Source of the DNA: a virus
Direction: 5' to 3' (one strand)
Length of the DNA stretch: 50,891 nucleotides
IMG/VR virus record: IMGVR_UViG_3300006845_000021
Location: 1 to 50,891 of that record
The position numbers and the translations under genes are program-made. Shown here one piece after another: positions 25,039-32,326 of this stretch (its first letter is position 1; the number at the start of each line of letters is the position of its first letter). The notes beneath the pieces were generated by a model. The model ran no database searches. It was not told the DNA's origin and saw nothing but the letters and a program-made list of their open reading frames with translations.

Positions 25039-26396
25039 GATTTCTTCAACTCGAGTCGTTGCAATCGGCCGCCGTCAACTGTGTCTCTTGCGATGACGTC
25101 AATGACTTGAACGGTTCTAGTTTGTCCACCTCGATGGAGACGATCCTCGGCCTGCTCATTGACTGCTGGACTCCAATTCCGGTCGAGGAAGATAACATTG
25201 CATGATGCATGTTGTAGACCATCGACGCCAACACCTCCCGAACTAATGGTTCCAAGTAAACAACGCTTTCGTCCTTCAATGAAGGCCCGCTTAGCTGCTT
25301 CACGTCTAGGTTGACTGTCATCTCCAGTGAAACTTCCGTAAGTGATTCCAATTTTGTCGAACCGCTCTCGTAGGATTCGAAGGGGACCCTTGAAGTTAGT
25401 GAAAATGACAAACTGTTCATCAGGATTGTCCTCCAGAATCTCCATCACTGCATCGACCTTACTAGATGGGTCTTGCAGTACGAGCTTGCCTACAGAATTG
25501 AAGTAAGCTGTTCCGAGAGCAAACATCTGGAGACGTTGTAACTGGGCAATGACAGCCCTTGCTGCTAGAGGCTCTGGTTCATCATCTGTGTACCAGTTGT
25601 TCTCTAGCCACGTAAGCATATCACGCTTCATCTCTTCGTATTGCTTACGTTGCTGTGGTGTTAGGTCGACGTGTACCTGTGTATAGGTCTTTGGGGGTAG
25701 GTCTGGAAGTACATCCTCTTTGAGTACTCTAGTGAAGAACTCCTTAAGGTTAGGTAGTCCCTCTCTTAGCCAAGCGTCACTAGGTCCGAGTACTTTATGA
25801 TAGCTTTGAGGATACAGAATCTCATAGTCAACGTACCTATGATAGAACTTCCAGTAGCTAGAGTACGTCTTAGGTTTGAGGTGGTTAAGAACACTCCAGA
25901 TGTCCTGGGGTCGATCTGTTACAGGACTACCAGACATATCAGTTAGGAATGGTATACCTAACTTCTTAGCTGCCTTAGTTTGCTTTGTCCCTCTGCTCTT
26001 GAGTTTGTGACACTCGTCGAAGATCCCATGACCGAAGAAGTTGATAAGCTCCGGCATCAGCCTTAGTACATCGTAGTGCACGATATAGACATCTGCATCA
26101 CCGTACTTGTGGTTGTTACGTACTAGACGTTCCCTTGCCTTACGATCAACTACTCTGACACGTAGGTCAGTATTGTTCTTAAAGGTAGTAGCCCAAGACT
26201 CGTGAGTGTTCATTGGAGCTACTACGAGAGTCGGTCCGTGGTACTCAGCAAGACGCAGTCTTAGGTCCCTCTCGACAGCAAATAATGTCTTACCTGTTCC
26301 CATCTGCCAACCGTTTAAGATCCTTGGTTCTTCCTCCAGTCTAGCTACCTGCTCAGCCTGATGTGGCCACAAAGGCGTACTTACTAGTTGGTCCAT
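25005..26396 (-). CDS. SNF2-family DNA helicase/translocase
   Basis: A superfamily 2 ATPase of 463 residues. Motif I QMGTGKT, motif Ia VVAPMNTHESW, motif II DECH, motif III SGSP, motif V GGVGVDGL and motif VI QAEDRLHRGGQ are all in order. The spacing and LDRNWSPAVNEQAEDR fit the SNF2 group used by many phages for replication fork restart or repair. It begins the replication/recombination block. Confidence 0.9.
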   Translation of the reverse strand: MDQLVSTPLWPHQAEQVARLEEEPRILNGWQMGTGKTLFAVERDLRLRLAEYHGPTLVVAPMNTHESWATTFKNNTDLRVRVVDRKARERLVRNNHKYGDADVYIVHYDVLRLMPELINFFGHGIFDECHKLKSRGTKQTKAAKKLGIPFLTDMSGSPVTDRPQDIWSVLNHLKPKTYSSYWKFYHRYVDYEILYPQSYHKVLGPSDAWLREGLPNLKEFFTRVLKEDVLPDLPPKTYTQVHVDLTPQQRKQYEEMKRDMLTWLENNWYTDDEPEPLAARAVIAQLQRLQMFALGTAYFNSVGKLVLQDPSSKVDAVMEILEDNPDEQFVIFTNFKGPLRILRERFDKIGITYGSFTGDDSQPRREAAKRAFIEGRKRCLLGTISSGGVGVDGLQHASCNVIFLDRNWSPAVNEQAEDRLHRGGQTRTVQVIDVIARDTVDGGRLQRLELKKSWIKKMLGDGL

Positions 26397-26415
26397 AGAC
26401 TATAGTTCCTTACCC

Positions 26416-26676
26416 TCACGTGTGCTCCTCAACGTAGTCCCTAATCACTTCTAAAGGAATACCGTTCAATTCGTTGAAGTACCGTTGTCTTACAGTTGTC
26501 TCGAGCAGGAGTAACTTGGAGTACTGTGTTACAATGTCGCTATACGGATCTTCCGTAAAGATCCTAACTTGGTGTGTACGAACATCAAGACCTGTGATTG
26601 GGTCGTCGTGTGTATCTACGAATTGTGCTTCTGGGTCGAGACGATAAAGTAGTTCTGCTAACTCACATACCTTCAT
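26416..26676 (-). CDS. Hypothetical protein
   Basis: The 86-residue acidic protein has mixed alpha/beta character, an AAAGGTG ribosome binding site and no motif I recognise. It lies between two lipoprotein-like genes and the helicase. Confidence 0.55.
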   Translation of the reverse strand: MKVCELAELLYRLDPEAQFVDTHDDPITGLDVRTHQVRIFTEDPYSDIVTQYSKLLLLETTVRQRYFNELNGIPLEVIRDYVEEHT

Positions 26677-26685
26677 GTTACACCT

Positions 26686-26976
26686 TTACCAGAAACAGTT
26701 TTCAACGACGAGGAACTGATCATCAGGCTTCTCATAGACGCACCAGAGGTCGAACCTACTCGGATTACCAGGATATTGCGATTCGCAGCGGTAGTGATCT
26801 ACACCTTCAGCATCCCAGACAGGGTCACGACCCCACTCAGCCGATGTAACCTCGTATGACTGGTGCGGCTTAGTGTACCCGCAGACTACATCTGGGTGTA
26901 CATGACAAGCACCAAGGGCAAACGGAATACCGATTAGTCCTAGACTACCAAGGATCTTAACCAAACGACGATTCAT
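26686..26976 (-). CDS. Cys-rich lipoprotein, paralogue A
   Basis: The signal peptide ends in a lipobox-like LGAC at residue 24. The mature part shares a pattern with the next gene: CHV...VC, WG.D, DHYRC.S, WCVYE.P, NC-aromatic-W. Six Cys should form disulfides outside the membrane. A surface-anchored phage lipoprotein made early is a good superinfection-exclusion candidate, as with phage lipoproteins that block DNA entry. That function is inference. Confidence 0.7.
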   Translation of the reverse strand: MNRRLVKILGSLGLIGIPFALGACHVHPDVVCGYTKPHQSYEVTSAEWGRDPVWDAEGVDHYRCESQYPGNPSRFDLWCVYEKPDDQFLVVENCFW

Positions 26977-26988
26977 TGTTTTCTCCCT

Positions 26989-27285
26989 TTACCACCAACA
27001 GTTACTCAGCTTAGCGAATCCGATAGAACCATCACCAAGAGGCACCTCGTATACGCACCACACCTTGATAGGGTTCTCTGACACTAAGAAGTTCCTAGAT
27101 ACACAACGATAGTGGTCATACTGTGTAACGCTAGAGTCGTGACCCCAAGCACTCCAGATGATCTTATCGTCGGGTGTCTCACGCGTAAACAAACACACAT
27201 TGTATGCATCAACGTGACACCCAGAGGTACCAAAACTAACAAACCCTAAGGTTGCTAGCATTGCTACTCTACGCAACCACTTCAT
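26989..27285 (-). CDS. Cys-rich lipoprotein, paralogue B
   Basis: The signal peptide ends in TSGC. The mature region reads CHVDAYNVC, then SAWGHD, YDHYRCVS, WCVYEVP and NCWW, paralogous to the gene 13 bases downstream, with conserved cysteines but divergent loops. The start overlaps its upstream neighbour (ATGA). The tandem pair looks like a duplication followed by diversification. Confidence 0.7.
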   Translation of the reverse strand: MKWLRRVAMLATLGFVSFGTSGCHVDAYNVCLFTRETPDDKIIWSAWGHDSSVTQYDHYRCVSRNFLVSENPIKVWCVYEVPLGDGSIGFAKLSNCWW

Positions 27286-27581
27286 GCTAGTTCCTCGAAA
27301 CTATTCCCGAACTCTTCTAGAGAGAAACGGGCCTGACTCCTAGGCTTAGTTGGTTGTGAAATGTCCTTAACGCCTTCACAACTAAGGTTAAGAATCTTCG
27401 CAATAGCGTCGTCACACTCACTGATCGTGTTACGAAGGCGCTGACACAGTTCGAGGCGTAAGGCTTCAAAACTGTGGAACGTAAACCCATCATACTCACT
27501 GATAAGGTCTCTAGGCTTGCCGAGTTCAAAGCTGACAATAGTACAGTCAGGTGCAAAGGTGTCGATGTGATATACTTTCAT
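27282..27581 (-). CDS. Hypothetical protein
   Basis: The 99-residue protein has a beta-rich first half (YHIDTFAPDCTIVSF) and a helical second half with three Cys. It starts by ATGA overlap with the SWIM gene. No family recognised. Confidence 0.55.
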   Translation of the reverse strand: MKVYHIDTFAPDCTIVSFELGKPRDLISEYDGFTFHSFEALRLELCQRLRNTISECDDAIAKILNLSCEGVKDISQPTKPRSQARFSLEEFGNSFEELA

Positions 27582-27808
27582 AGACTTACCTCGAAGTCTT
27601 CGTCGACGTTGTCCTCTCGGATCTCATCGATATGCCAACACTTATGCCGATAGATGAACCCTTCACATGTACAACTCTGGAAGTTGTTCTCAGGGTTGTA
27701 TACCGTAACATGCTTGTGATCAGGCCGTGACTTACTAGGTGTAACCCAAACCTTACCCTCACCCATGTACAGCATGGTGGGCTTGCCTTTACTAGCTACA
27801 GCTGGCAT
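27578..27808 (-). CDS. SWIM-type zinc finger protein
   Basis: The 76-residue product contains CTCEGFIYRHKCWHI near residues 47-61, a CxCxnCxH zinc motif of the SWIM class used in DNA or protein binding. GGAGGAC precedes ATG, and the TAATG start is coupled to the upstream gene. Confidence 0.7.
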   Translation of the reverse strand: MPAVASKGKPTMLYMGEGKVWVTPSKSRPDHKHVTVYNPENNFQSCTCEGFIYRHKCWHIDEIREDNVDEDFEVSL

Positions 27809-28083
27809 TAGTCCTCCAACAGCTCTTCTGTAGTGTGACCTTCCTTGTCAGGACAGTCAATGCTACTTGTACAGAACCACAACTCTTTGTCGTAGTCGTA
27901 TACCCAAACAGGTGCACCATCTTGCAGTACAGCTACAGGGTCGTCTAGCTTGTTCTCAATAGTATGAATCTTCCAAAACGCTCCTCCGACACCTCCAACT
28001 GCAAGACTTGCTACAAACGCTAGCACCACAAGAGCTCGTCTTACAATAGATTGTTCTTCTTGCTCAGGTGTTAGAGTCTCCAC
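27808..28083 (-). CDS. Membrane-anchored protein
   Basis: I use the GTG at 28083, which overlaps the preceding stop (TAGTG). A GTG 24 bases upstream is also in frame. One helix (ALVVLAFVASLAVGGVGGAFW) follows a short charged N-terminus, and the exterior domain carries Trp/Tyr residues and a CTSSIDC pair. Function unknown. Confidence 0.6.
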   Translation of the reverse strand: METLTPEQEEQSIVRRALVVLAFVASLAVGGVGGAFWKIHTIENKLDDPVAVLQDGAPVWVYDYDKELWFCTSSIDCPDKEGHTTEELLED

Positions 28084-28358
28084 TACTTCACCGTCACATA
28101 CCAACACTCACGACGAACATACCCACAAGTATCAACGCCGCTGGAGACACAATCAACACGAACGAAGAACGTATAGGTATGTCCATCAGGCGGAGTACTC
28201 ATCGAGTACAGTTGTCCTGAGGCGACCTCTACTCCGTCCTTACCATGCAGCAGGCACTTCTTATCGTAGATCCCTACGTCTGCGTCCTTGTAAATCTCAA
28301 GCTTGGGGTCCTTCTTACCAAATGTGTCGGGAACGTATCTCTTAACGTCAGCCTTCAT
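28083..28358 (-). CDS. Hypothetical Cys-containing protein
   Basis: A product of about 91 residues that is beta-rich with four Cys (KKCLLHG, RVDCVSSGVDTCGY, RECWY), which could bind zinc or form disulfides. ATG 28358 is preceded by GAGAGACGAG. Dispersed repeat copy 7 lies just upstream. No signal peptide is visible. Confidence 0.55.
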   Translation of the reverse strand: MKADVKRYVPDTFGKKDPKLEIYKDADVGIYDKKCLLHGKDGVEVASGQLYSMSTPPDGHTYTFFVRVDCVSSGVDTCGYVRRECWYVTVK

Positions 28359-28381
28359 CACTCGTCTCTCTACTAGTCAAA

Positions 28382-28410
28382 CCGGGCCCGTGGCTTTCAT
28401 CTCACAGGAG
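28382..28410 (-). repeat. Two-box dispersed repeat, copy 7
   Basis: CTCCTGTGAGATG, then the rest of the spacer, then CACGGGCCCGG, followed by TTTGAC. It lies between genes, about 23 bases ahead of the start at 28358. Confidence 0.7.
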
Positions 28411-28448
28411 AGTTTTGGTGGCCCGCGGCCTCGATATTTTTGAAATGT

Positions 28449-28613
28449 TTAACGTCCGAATAGGTCACGCATATTTTTGTCACTAACTTGTTCTAGGAAT
28501 GGGCCAGCATCGTCTTTGAGTACACGTTTGCAAGCAATGCACTTAGACTCTTCAGTGTCGACTTGAGTGCCTTTGAGATAACAGATTACATTGGTGCAAC
28601 GTTTAAGAGCCAT
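28449..28613 (-). CDS. 54-residue zinc-ribbon-like protein
   Basis: ATG 28613 overlaps the end of the upstream gene. The product has two Cys sets (C-x4-C in RCTNVICYLKG and C-x2-C in CIACKR) spaced as a treble-clef or zinc ribbon, then an acidic tail ending FGR. Its size and coupling to the upstream gene argue that it is real. Confidence 0.65.
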   Translation of the reverse strand: MALKRCTNVICYLKGTQVDTEESKCIACKRVLKDDAGPFLEQVSDKNMRDLFGR

Positions 28614-28851
28614 CGACAACCTTTGAGGCCTGGTGCACTACGTGCGACTCGATACTAGTGTCAGCTACACGACCGCCACGCTTGAGTTCTGCTGCAACGT
28701 CCTTGGCAAACTGCTCGTTGTTGTAGAGACCGTGGATGCCTCGGCCGCCTACCCAGTGGTACCTAAACACGATCCAAACTTGGTTAGTGTTCAGTTCTGA
28801 GCTAGCCTTGGTTGCTGTTCCGTTGACCCTCGGCGTCCTCTCTGATGACAT
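28603..28851 (-). CDS. Hypothetical protein, start uncertain
   Basis: The convincing part is the last 65 residues (NQVWIVFRYHWVGGRGIHGLY, then FAKDVAAELKRGG), a compact alpha/beta fold. The first ATG compatible with the upstream zinc-ribbon gene is at 28851, overlapping it by 50 bases. Longer versions of this frame run through that gene and are not credible. Confidence 0.5.
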   Translation of the reverse strand: MSSERTPRVNGTATKASSELNTNQVWIVFRYHWVGGRGIHGLYNNEQFAKDVAAELKRGGRVADTSIESHVVHQASKVVDGS

Positions 28852-29134
28852 CCTCAACGATTCTGCGACCACGGGCGAAGAAGTCCGGTGTCGGCTTCTC
28901 AAAAGTCTTGTCCTGTCCACGTTCACCCTGATCTCTCTGGTAGACCTTACCTCGCTCGTCCGACTGAACCACCCAGCCCGTCTTATACCAAGTACACCCT
29001 TCGTTGTCACACAAGTACACCGCTACGTCACATGGTGCACCTGCATCGTCTTTAGTATGCTCGGTCTTAGAGAGTACTCCCTGTGTCCCACACTTAGGAC
29101 ACTTCGAAGCCTCTACAACAGTGACCTCACTCAA
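28802..29134 (-). CDS. Zinc-ribbon protein
   Basis: The 110-residue product has CPKCG near residue 12 and a second pair in YLCDNEGCTWY near residue 42, forming a zinc ribbon. A basic/acidic helical tail follows. Such phage proteins often bind nucleic acid or host polymerase; no closer assignment is possible. Confidence 0.65.
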   Translation of the reverse strand: MSEVTVVEASKCPKCGTQGVLSKTEHTKDDAGAPCDVAVYLCDNEGCTWYKTGWVVQSDERGKVYQRDQGERGQDKTFEKPTPDFFARGRRIVEDVIREDAEGQRNSNQG

Positions 29135-29145
29135 TTAGTCCTCCT

Positions 29146-29298
29146 TTAGTATAGGCTATGAAAGAATTGCTCGTACCAGTCACCTGAGTTCATCTCTAGG
29201 GGGTAGTTCTCAGGCTCCTTCTCATACATCGTTAACCAGAACGATCGAAACTCTTGAACCTTCTCATGCATATCAAGTACGAACTCTTCGAGTTCCAT
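29146..29298 (-). CDS. 50-residue acidic protein
   Basis: GAGGTGG lies 7 bases ahead of ATG 29298. The product is helical, rich in Glu and aromatics (FWLTMYEKEPENYPLEM). It fills the gap between the zinc-ribbon gene and the next gene. Function unknown. Confidence 0.6.
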   Translation of the reverse strand: MELEEFVLDMHEKVQEFRSFWLTMYEKEPENYPLEMNSGDWYEQFFHSLY

Positions 29299-29315
29299 CG
29301 ACTACCACCTCTAAG

Positions 29316-29798
29316 TTAGATTGGCCATCGTTGTTCTCTGGCAGTAGCCTCTAGGACTGATAGACGTTTTTGTAGGTCCCGAATTTGTTGTCCCAGCACA
29401 TCGCGAGAGTTCTTCGAACGTGACTTCACTCTTACGTCTTCAGAGCTTAAGTAAGCAGCTCGCGTAGGCTCTGTCAGTAGCAACCACTCAGAAGGCTGTG
29501 GGCCACCACCTCGACGTAACTGCCTGCAGCAGTGCATCGCAGTCAGCTTCTTTGTGACTGGTGTGTAGTAGGCCATACCTAAGCCTACGGTCTCAAACAA
29601 AGCTACCAACGAACCAGTCCAGAGTAGCCCCTCAGTTCGTTCAACTGCTTCTGCTGCCATAGCTTTGTAGATCGTATTACAATGTTCCCACAGCTTAGGC
29701 ATCTTGTAGTCGTCGAACTCTGTAGGCAGTGGTACAACTTCGTCTTCAGGCTCTGCCTCAATTTCACTAGTTGTGGTTAGGTCTTCGGCTTCACTCAT
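29316..29798 (-). CDS. Hypothetical protein with coiled-coil C-terminus
   Basis: The 160-residue protein has an acidic N-terminus (1-30), a central alpha/beta region resembling a small winged-helix with a double Cys, and a C-terminal helix with heptads (VLGQQIRDLQKRLSVLEATA). AAAGGTAGG precedes ATG. A DNA-binding role is possible. Confidence 0.5.
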   Translation of the reverse strand: MSEAEDLTTTSEIEAEPEDEVVPLPTEFDDYKMPKLWEHCNTIYKAMAAEAVERTEGLLWTGSLVALFETVGLGMAYYTPVTKKLTAMHCCRQLRRGGGPQPSEWLLLTEPTRAAYLSSEDVRVKSRSKNSRDVLGQQIRDLQKRLSVLEATAREQRWPI

Positions 29799-29843
29799 AA
29801 CCTACCTTTCGTGTTTTCGAGGTCGGATAACAACTCTGTAAAA

Positions 29844-29958
29844 ACATAGGCTGAGTAGTCCTGATGTGGAAGCACGCGCCACACGACCAACCAACATCAC
29901 TGCTGCGAGCCGGGGAGCAAGGGGATTGGACCCGACGAGCATACTACTCAGCCTATGT
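29844..29958 (-). ncRNA. Structured RNA candidate closed by a 16-bp stem
   Basis: ACATAGGCTGAGTAGT at 29844-29859 is a perfect inverse of ACTACTCAGCCTATGT at 29943-29958. The 83-nt interior is much richer in G and C than its surroundings and includes GGGTCCAATCCCC. On the minus strand the 3' arm is followed by five T. It could be a stable small RNA ending in a terminator-like arm. No known family is recognised. Confidence 0.5.
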
Positions 29959-29961
29959 AGT

Positions 29962-30049
29962 GCAGGAGCCTGGACTCGAACCAGGATCACTTCCCAAAAT
30001 TGTCCCAGAAAGTTTGAGGAAGCATACTTCCATGTTGTACTACTCCTAC
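29962..30049 (-). tRNA. tRNA-like element 1 (aberrant anticodon region)
   Basis: Reading leftward: acceptor GTAGGAG pairs with CTCCTGC (one G-U), a D-arm-like GUAC/GUAU stem has GG in its loop, and a perfect T-arm CCTGG-TTCGAGT-CCAGG follows. At 88 nt it has the length of a type II tRNA. The middle does not form a 5-bp stem with a 7-nt anticodon loop, but rather a longer imperfect hairpin. No CCA is encoded. Decayed tRNA or functional mimic. Confidence 0.5.
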
Positions 30050-30051
30050 GT

Positions 30052-30119
30052 GAAGGTTAGACCTACTTGGCAGCCTCAGTGTCGCACGGAAGGTGAACAG
30101 AGTAGTAAGTCTAACCTTC
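30052..30119 (-). ncRNA. Long hairpin between two tRNA-like elements
   Basis: A 16-bp stem starts GAAGGTTAGAC and closes with GTCTAACCTTC, with one pair that is G-U only if the RNA is leftward, and a loop of about 36 nt. It sits 2 bases from each tRNA-like neighbour, so RNase P and RNase Z cuts would release it. Confidence 0.5.
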
Positions 30120-30121
30120 GT

Positions 30122-30180
30122 GTGGATGCCAGGAATCGAACCTGGGTCGCATATCTGCTCTACCACTGAGCTACATCCAC
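30122..30180 (-). tRNA. tRNA-like element 2 lacking the anticodon arm
   Basis: 59 nt: acceptor GTGGATG/CATCCAC, TA at positions 8-9, D-arm GCTC-AGTGGTA-GAGC, an 11-nt linker, then T-arm CCAGG-TTCGATT-CCTGG. Everything needed for the tRNA elbow is present, including GG in the D-loop, but the 17-nt anticodon arm is absent. No CCA is encoded. It cannot decode, but could be a substrate for RNase P, RNase Z or the CCA-adding enzyme. Confidence 0.65.
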
Positions 30181-30207
30181 TACCATGCCATGCCTGATTG
30201 ACAATCG

Positions 30208-30834
30208 TTAAGACTGAAAGTCCACAGTCTCGCTCTCACCCTCAACCTGGGGCTGAGCATCGCTGTTGGAGTCAGTGGAAGCTTCAAGCTGGGCAGCGGC
30301 CTTGGCAGCCTTCTCTGCGTCACGCTGGGCACGTCGCTCGTAGTGCTTGATGACCCACGACACGGCACCAATCTCACTAGCACCGTTGGCCAACGTTTCA
30401 CCAGCAGCCTGGGCAGCCTCGTCCTCGATAGGCACGATGTATCGGCCGTCGACATGGTACTTCCACGGGAAGCCTTTACCAGTCTTGACGAAGCCGTACA
30501 TAGCCTGGGGCTTCAGCTTGACAATAGCACGGTCCTTGAGAACGTGGACGAGCTGAGTAGGCGTGCACCAACCTTCGGGGATCTCCACGCGAGGAGTGCT
30601 CTCACCCTTAGGCTTGCTCTCACCCTTAGGTCCACGTGGACGCGGCGAAGCATCAAACATGTAATCAGTATTGTCAGGCTCCTCATCCTTCTTAGACGTA
30701 GAAGCAGCCGCTGGCTGGTCAGTAGGAACTTCGTCTGAAAGCTCCTCGACCTCGAACGTATCACTACCACTATCAGTATCGGTGTTGCCCTCGGGCTCAC
30801 CTTCAACTACTTCATCAATATCGAAAGTTGACAT
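30208..30834 (-). CDS. HTH-like regulator with acidic N-terminus
   Basis: The 208-residue protein has an acidic, Ser-rich tail (1-60), a basic linker (RPRGPKGESKPKG) and a central fold TPTQLVHVLK, then KPQAMYGFVKTGKGFPWKY and RYIVPIEDEA. This resembles the PQxxYN helix of the genes at 33746 and 36752. An Ala-rich C-terminal helix follows. It is the first gene after the palindrome promoter at 30895-30942. A DNA-binding regulator or nucleoid-like protein is likely. Confidence 0.6.
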   Translation of the reverse strand: MSTFDIDEVVEGEPEGNTDTDSGSDTFEVEELSDEVPTDQPAAASTSKKDEEPDNTDYMFDASPRPRGPKGESKPKGESTPRVEIPEGWCTPTQLVHVLKDRAIVKLKPQAMYGFVKTGKGFPWKYHVDGRYIVPIEDEAAQAAGETLANGASEIGAVSWVIKHYERRAQRDAEKAAKAAAQLEASTDSNSDAQPQVEGESETVDFQS

Positions 30835-30894
30835 TGGTTTGTTTTTAACCTTTCTGGTGTCTTTTCAACCTAAGCTACTACAGCTTTGAATTAA

Positions 30895-30942
30895 ATTATA
30901 TCACAGGTACCCTATTAAAAGCAAGATGGCAATTAAATTGCC
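30895..30942 (-). promoter_or_regulatory. Palindrome-linked sigma-70-type promoter (HTH regulator)
   Basis: Leftward: perfect palindrome GGCAATTTAATTGCC (30942-30928), 3 nt, -35 TTGCTT (30924-30919), 18 nt, -10 TATAAT (30900-30895). A leader of about 55-60 nt precedes the ATG at 30834, with GAAAGG about 15 bases upstream of it. Confidence 0.78.
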
Positions 30943-30966
30943 TAGCTCCAAAAGTGCCTTACTTCA

Positions 30967-31179
30967 TTATTGGTCCTCCGCAAGCCAGGTATCACGAAAT
31001 ACGGTCTCGAAGTCTTCCTCACACGTGAGTCCTGTGTCGTCTGTAAAGTATAGAAAAGTTCTCATACTTACGCCTTCTTCACGTTCAAAGTAAACAATGT
31101 TTGCTGTGTTAACTGCTACTGTTTTATACTCTACTGGGTCCGTACCTTCAACAGCTACTGTTACTTTAACGAACGGCAT
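30967..31179 (-). CDS. Hypothetical protein
   Basis: The 70-residue, beta-rich acidic protein has AAGG ahead of ATG and a 19-base overlap with the upstream gene. No family recognised. It ends just before the palindrome promoter. Confidence 0.55.
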   Translation of the reverse strand: MPFVKVTVAVEGTDPVEYKTVAVNTANIVYFEREEGVSMRTFLYFTDDTGLTCEEDFETVFRDTWLAEDQ

Positions 31180-31487
31180 TCAATTACCTTCCCGATCAAG
31201 GCAGTGCTAGGCGCACCAGCTGCCAACATTAAAACTAAACCTAAAGGCGCTAGGACTATAGTTATACACAACAATAATCCTACTACTCCGAATATCGCGG
31301 CCCAGAGTAAACTCAGTAAGAAGCTAAACCACCATAATACTTTCTTAGTTAAGCTCCACTTCTTGTATCTACTGTACTTTAGTTGCTCTACAAAAGTGAA
31401 CCCAGTTCGTTCGCTCCTGTGAGCTACTGACACGCGCGCGGTGACTTCCAAATCAGTGTCTGGCCATTCGATGTCATCCAAGGTCAC
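31161..31487 (-). CDS. Membrane protein with two helices
   Basis: The product has a 45-residue soluble N-terminus, then VLWWFSFLLSLLWAAIFGVVGLL and CITIVLAPLGLVLMLAAG helices. The GTG start overlaps the previous gene by 14 bases. Function unknown; envelope modification by an early phage protein is possible. Confidence 0.6.
   Translation of the reverse strand: MTLDDIEWPDTDLEVTARVSVAHRSERTGFTFVEQLKYSRYKKWSLTKKVLWWFSFLLSLLWAAIFGVVGLLLCITIVLAPLGLVLMLAAGAPSTALIGKVIECRSLK
31414..31442 (+). repeat. Two-box dispersed repeat, copy 8
   Basis: CTCCTGTGAG, then a 7-nt spacer, then CACGCGCGCGG, antisense in the membrane-protein gene. Confidence 0.5.
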
Positions 31488-31698
31488 TGCGGTCGATCCC
31501 GTCTAAGTCGTCGATTAAGTCCTTCAAGAACTCAGTCTCAGTCTTATTGGTAAGCCAGACAGCTTCTAGTGCTTCGCGTGTCACCTCCTTATGATTTTCC
31601 CAAGCTTCAAGGTCCTTGTCTTCTTTGTATGCCTCTACGATACATTGCTGCTCACGTGTACATGCACCTGTAAGTCTGCTTATACGATACGCGGTCAC
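31474..31698 (-). CDS. Hypothetical helical acidic protein
   Basis: The 74-residue product is Glu/Asp-rich and helical with two Cys near the N-terminus. The GTG start overlaps the stop of the upstream gene. No family recognised. Confidence 0.55.
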   Translation of the reverse strand: MTAYRISRLTGACTREQQCIVEAYKEDKDLEAWENHKEVTREALEAVWLTNKTETEFLKDLIDDLDGIDRSDLG

Positions 31699-31883
31699 TC
31701 AGGCTCCAGTAGGTACTTAACGCCTCGAATGTGCATCGCACCAGTTTCGCCAAGCATCAATGTGCACAGCAAATCTTTGTAAGCTTCCCTGTTCGTGGTC
31801 ACATGGTCTAACACTTCATGCATCTCCAAGTGACCAGCCTCTACTACTTTAAAGACCTTACACTTTATTTGCGGGGAATGCAT
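31695..31883 (-). CDS. Hypothetical protein
   Basis: The 62-residue protein has several His and two Cys (KCKVF, LLCTLM). It overlaps the Cys-rich secreted gene upstream by 19 bases. No family recognised. Confidence 0.5.
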   Translation of the reverse strand: MHSPQIKCKVFKVVEAGHLEMHEVLDHVTTNREAYKDLLCTLMLGETGAMHIRGVKYLLEPE

Positions 31884-32023
31884 CGGCCGTCCCCATCCAT
31901 AGCTTGGTTGCTATCGCAACAGACTTCAACACCATCTACTAGCTTACAGTTCTCACCACCGCAAGCAGTAGGGACAATAAGCCCAAAAATAGCAATCACT
32001 AACGCTAGCAGTTTATGCTTCAT
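31865..32023 (-). CDS. 52-residue secreted or lipoprotein-like Cys-rich peptide
   Basis: ATG 32023 overlaps the preceding stop (ATGA). A signal peptide (residues 1-20, KHKLLALVIAIFGLIVPTA) ends at Cys 21, and the mature part carries five Cys in 32 residues (CGGENC, VCCDSN, RCIP). The lipobox is imperfect because Pro sits at -3. It resembles the two larger lipoprotein-like genes at 26.7-27.3 kb in general design, not in sequence. Confidence 0.6.
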   Translation of the reverse strand: MKHKLLALVIAIFGLIVPTACGGENCKLVDGVEVCCDSNQAMDGDGRCIPRK

Positions 32024-32109
32024 GAGTCAATCCAAACTAAGAAAGCTACAAACCCAATGACCATGGCTACACAGATAATCAGTGTGAGCTGCCAACTAAG
32101 TTCCATCAT
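32020..32109 (-). CDS. 29-residue membrane peptide
   Basis: GAAAGG lies ahead of an ATG-ATG start. Nearly the whole peptide is one hydrophobic helix (LIICVAMVIGFVAFLVW). It overlaps the secreted peptide gene downstream (ATGA), suggesting the two are co-translated. Confidence 0.5.
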   Translation of the reverse strand: MMELSWQLTLIICVAMVIGFVAFLVWIDS

Positions 32110-32312
32110 CTTACCTTTCGTATTCTTCTAACATGTAAGGGCTTGTTGGCGGGCCTGGCGATGGCGGCCGACGGGGGTAGTTCGTCCGGTGGGTCTTGAA
32201 TGTCGTCGAAGACGACGTATACGCCGACGCGGGCGGTTTCTGCATACCGGCGTTGCAGCCGCTTCTGTTCCCGGCGCCAAGCACGGTTCTGGCGCCACTG
32301 GGCCAGTACCAT
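32106..32312 (-). CDS. Arg-rich hypothetical protein of high GC
   Basis: From the ATG at 32312 the product has about 68 residues and is strongly basic (WRREQKRLQRRYAE), ending RRIRKVR. The 32130-32320 stretch is visibly much richer in G and C than the flanks and uses GC-ending codons, which suggests recent transfer from a high-GC genome. The start is uncertain because no good ribosome binding site precedes it. Confidence 0.45.
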   Translation of the reverse strand: MVLAQWRQNRAWRREQKRLQRRYAETARVGVYVVFDDIQDPPDELPPSAAIARPANKPLHVRRIRKVR

Positions 32313-32326
32313 CACGCAGCCCGTTT

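Noticed and set aside
28852-29010. N-terminal extension of the 28603-28851 gene
   Set aside because: Arg/Ser-rich low-quality sequence overlapping the zinc-ribbon gene in another frame.
29962-30049. Fully functional type II tRNA
   Set aside because: Length, acceptor and T-arm fit, but no 5-bp stem with a 7-nt anticodon loop can be drawn, so no anticodon can be assigned.
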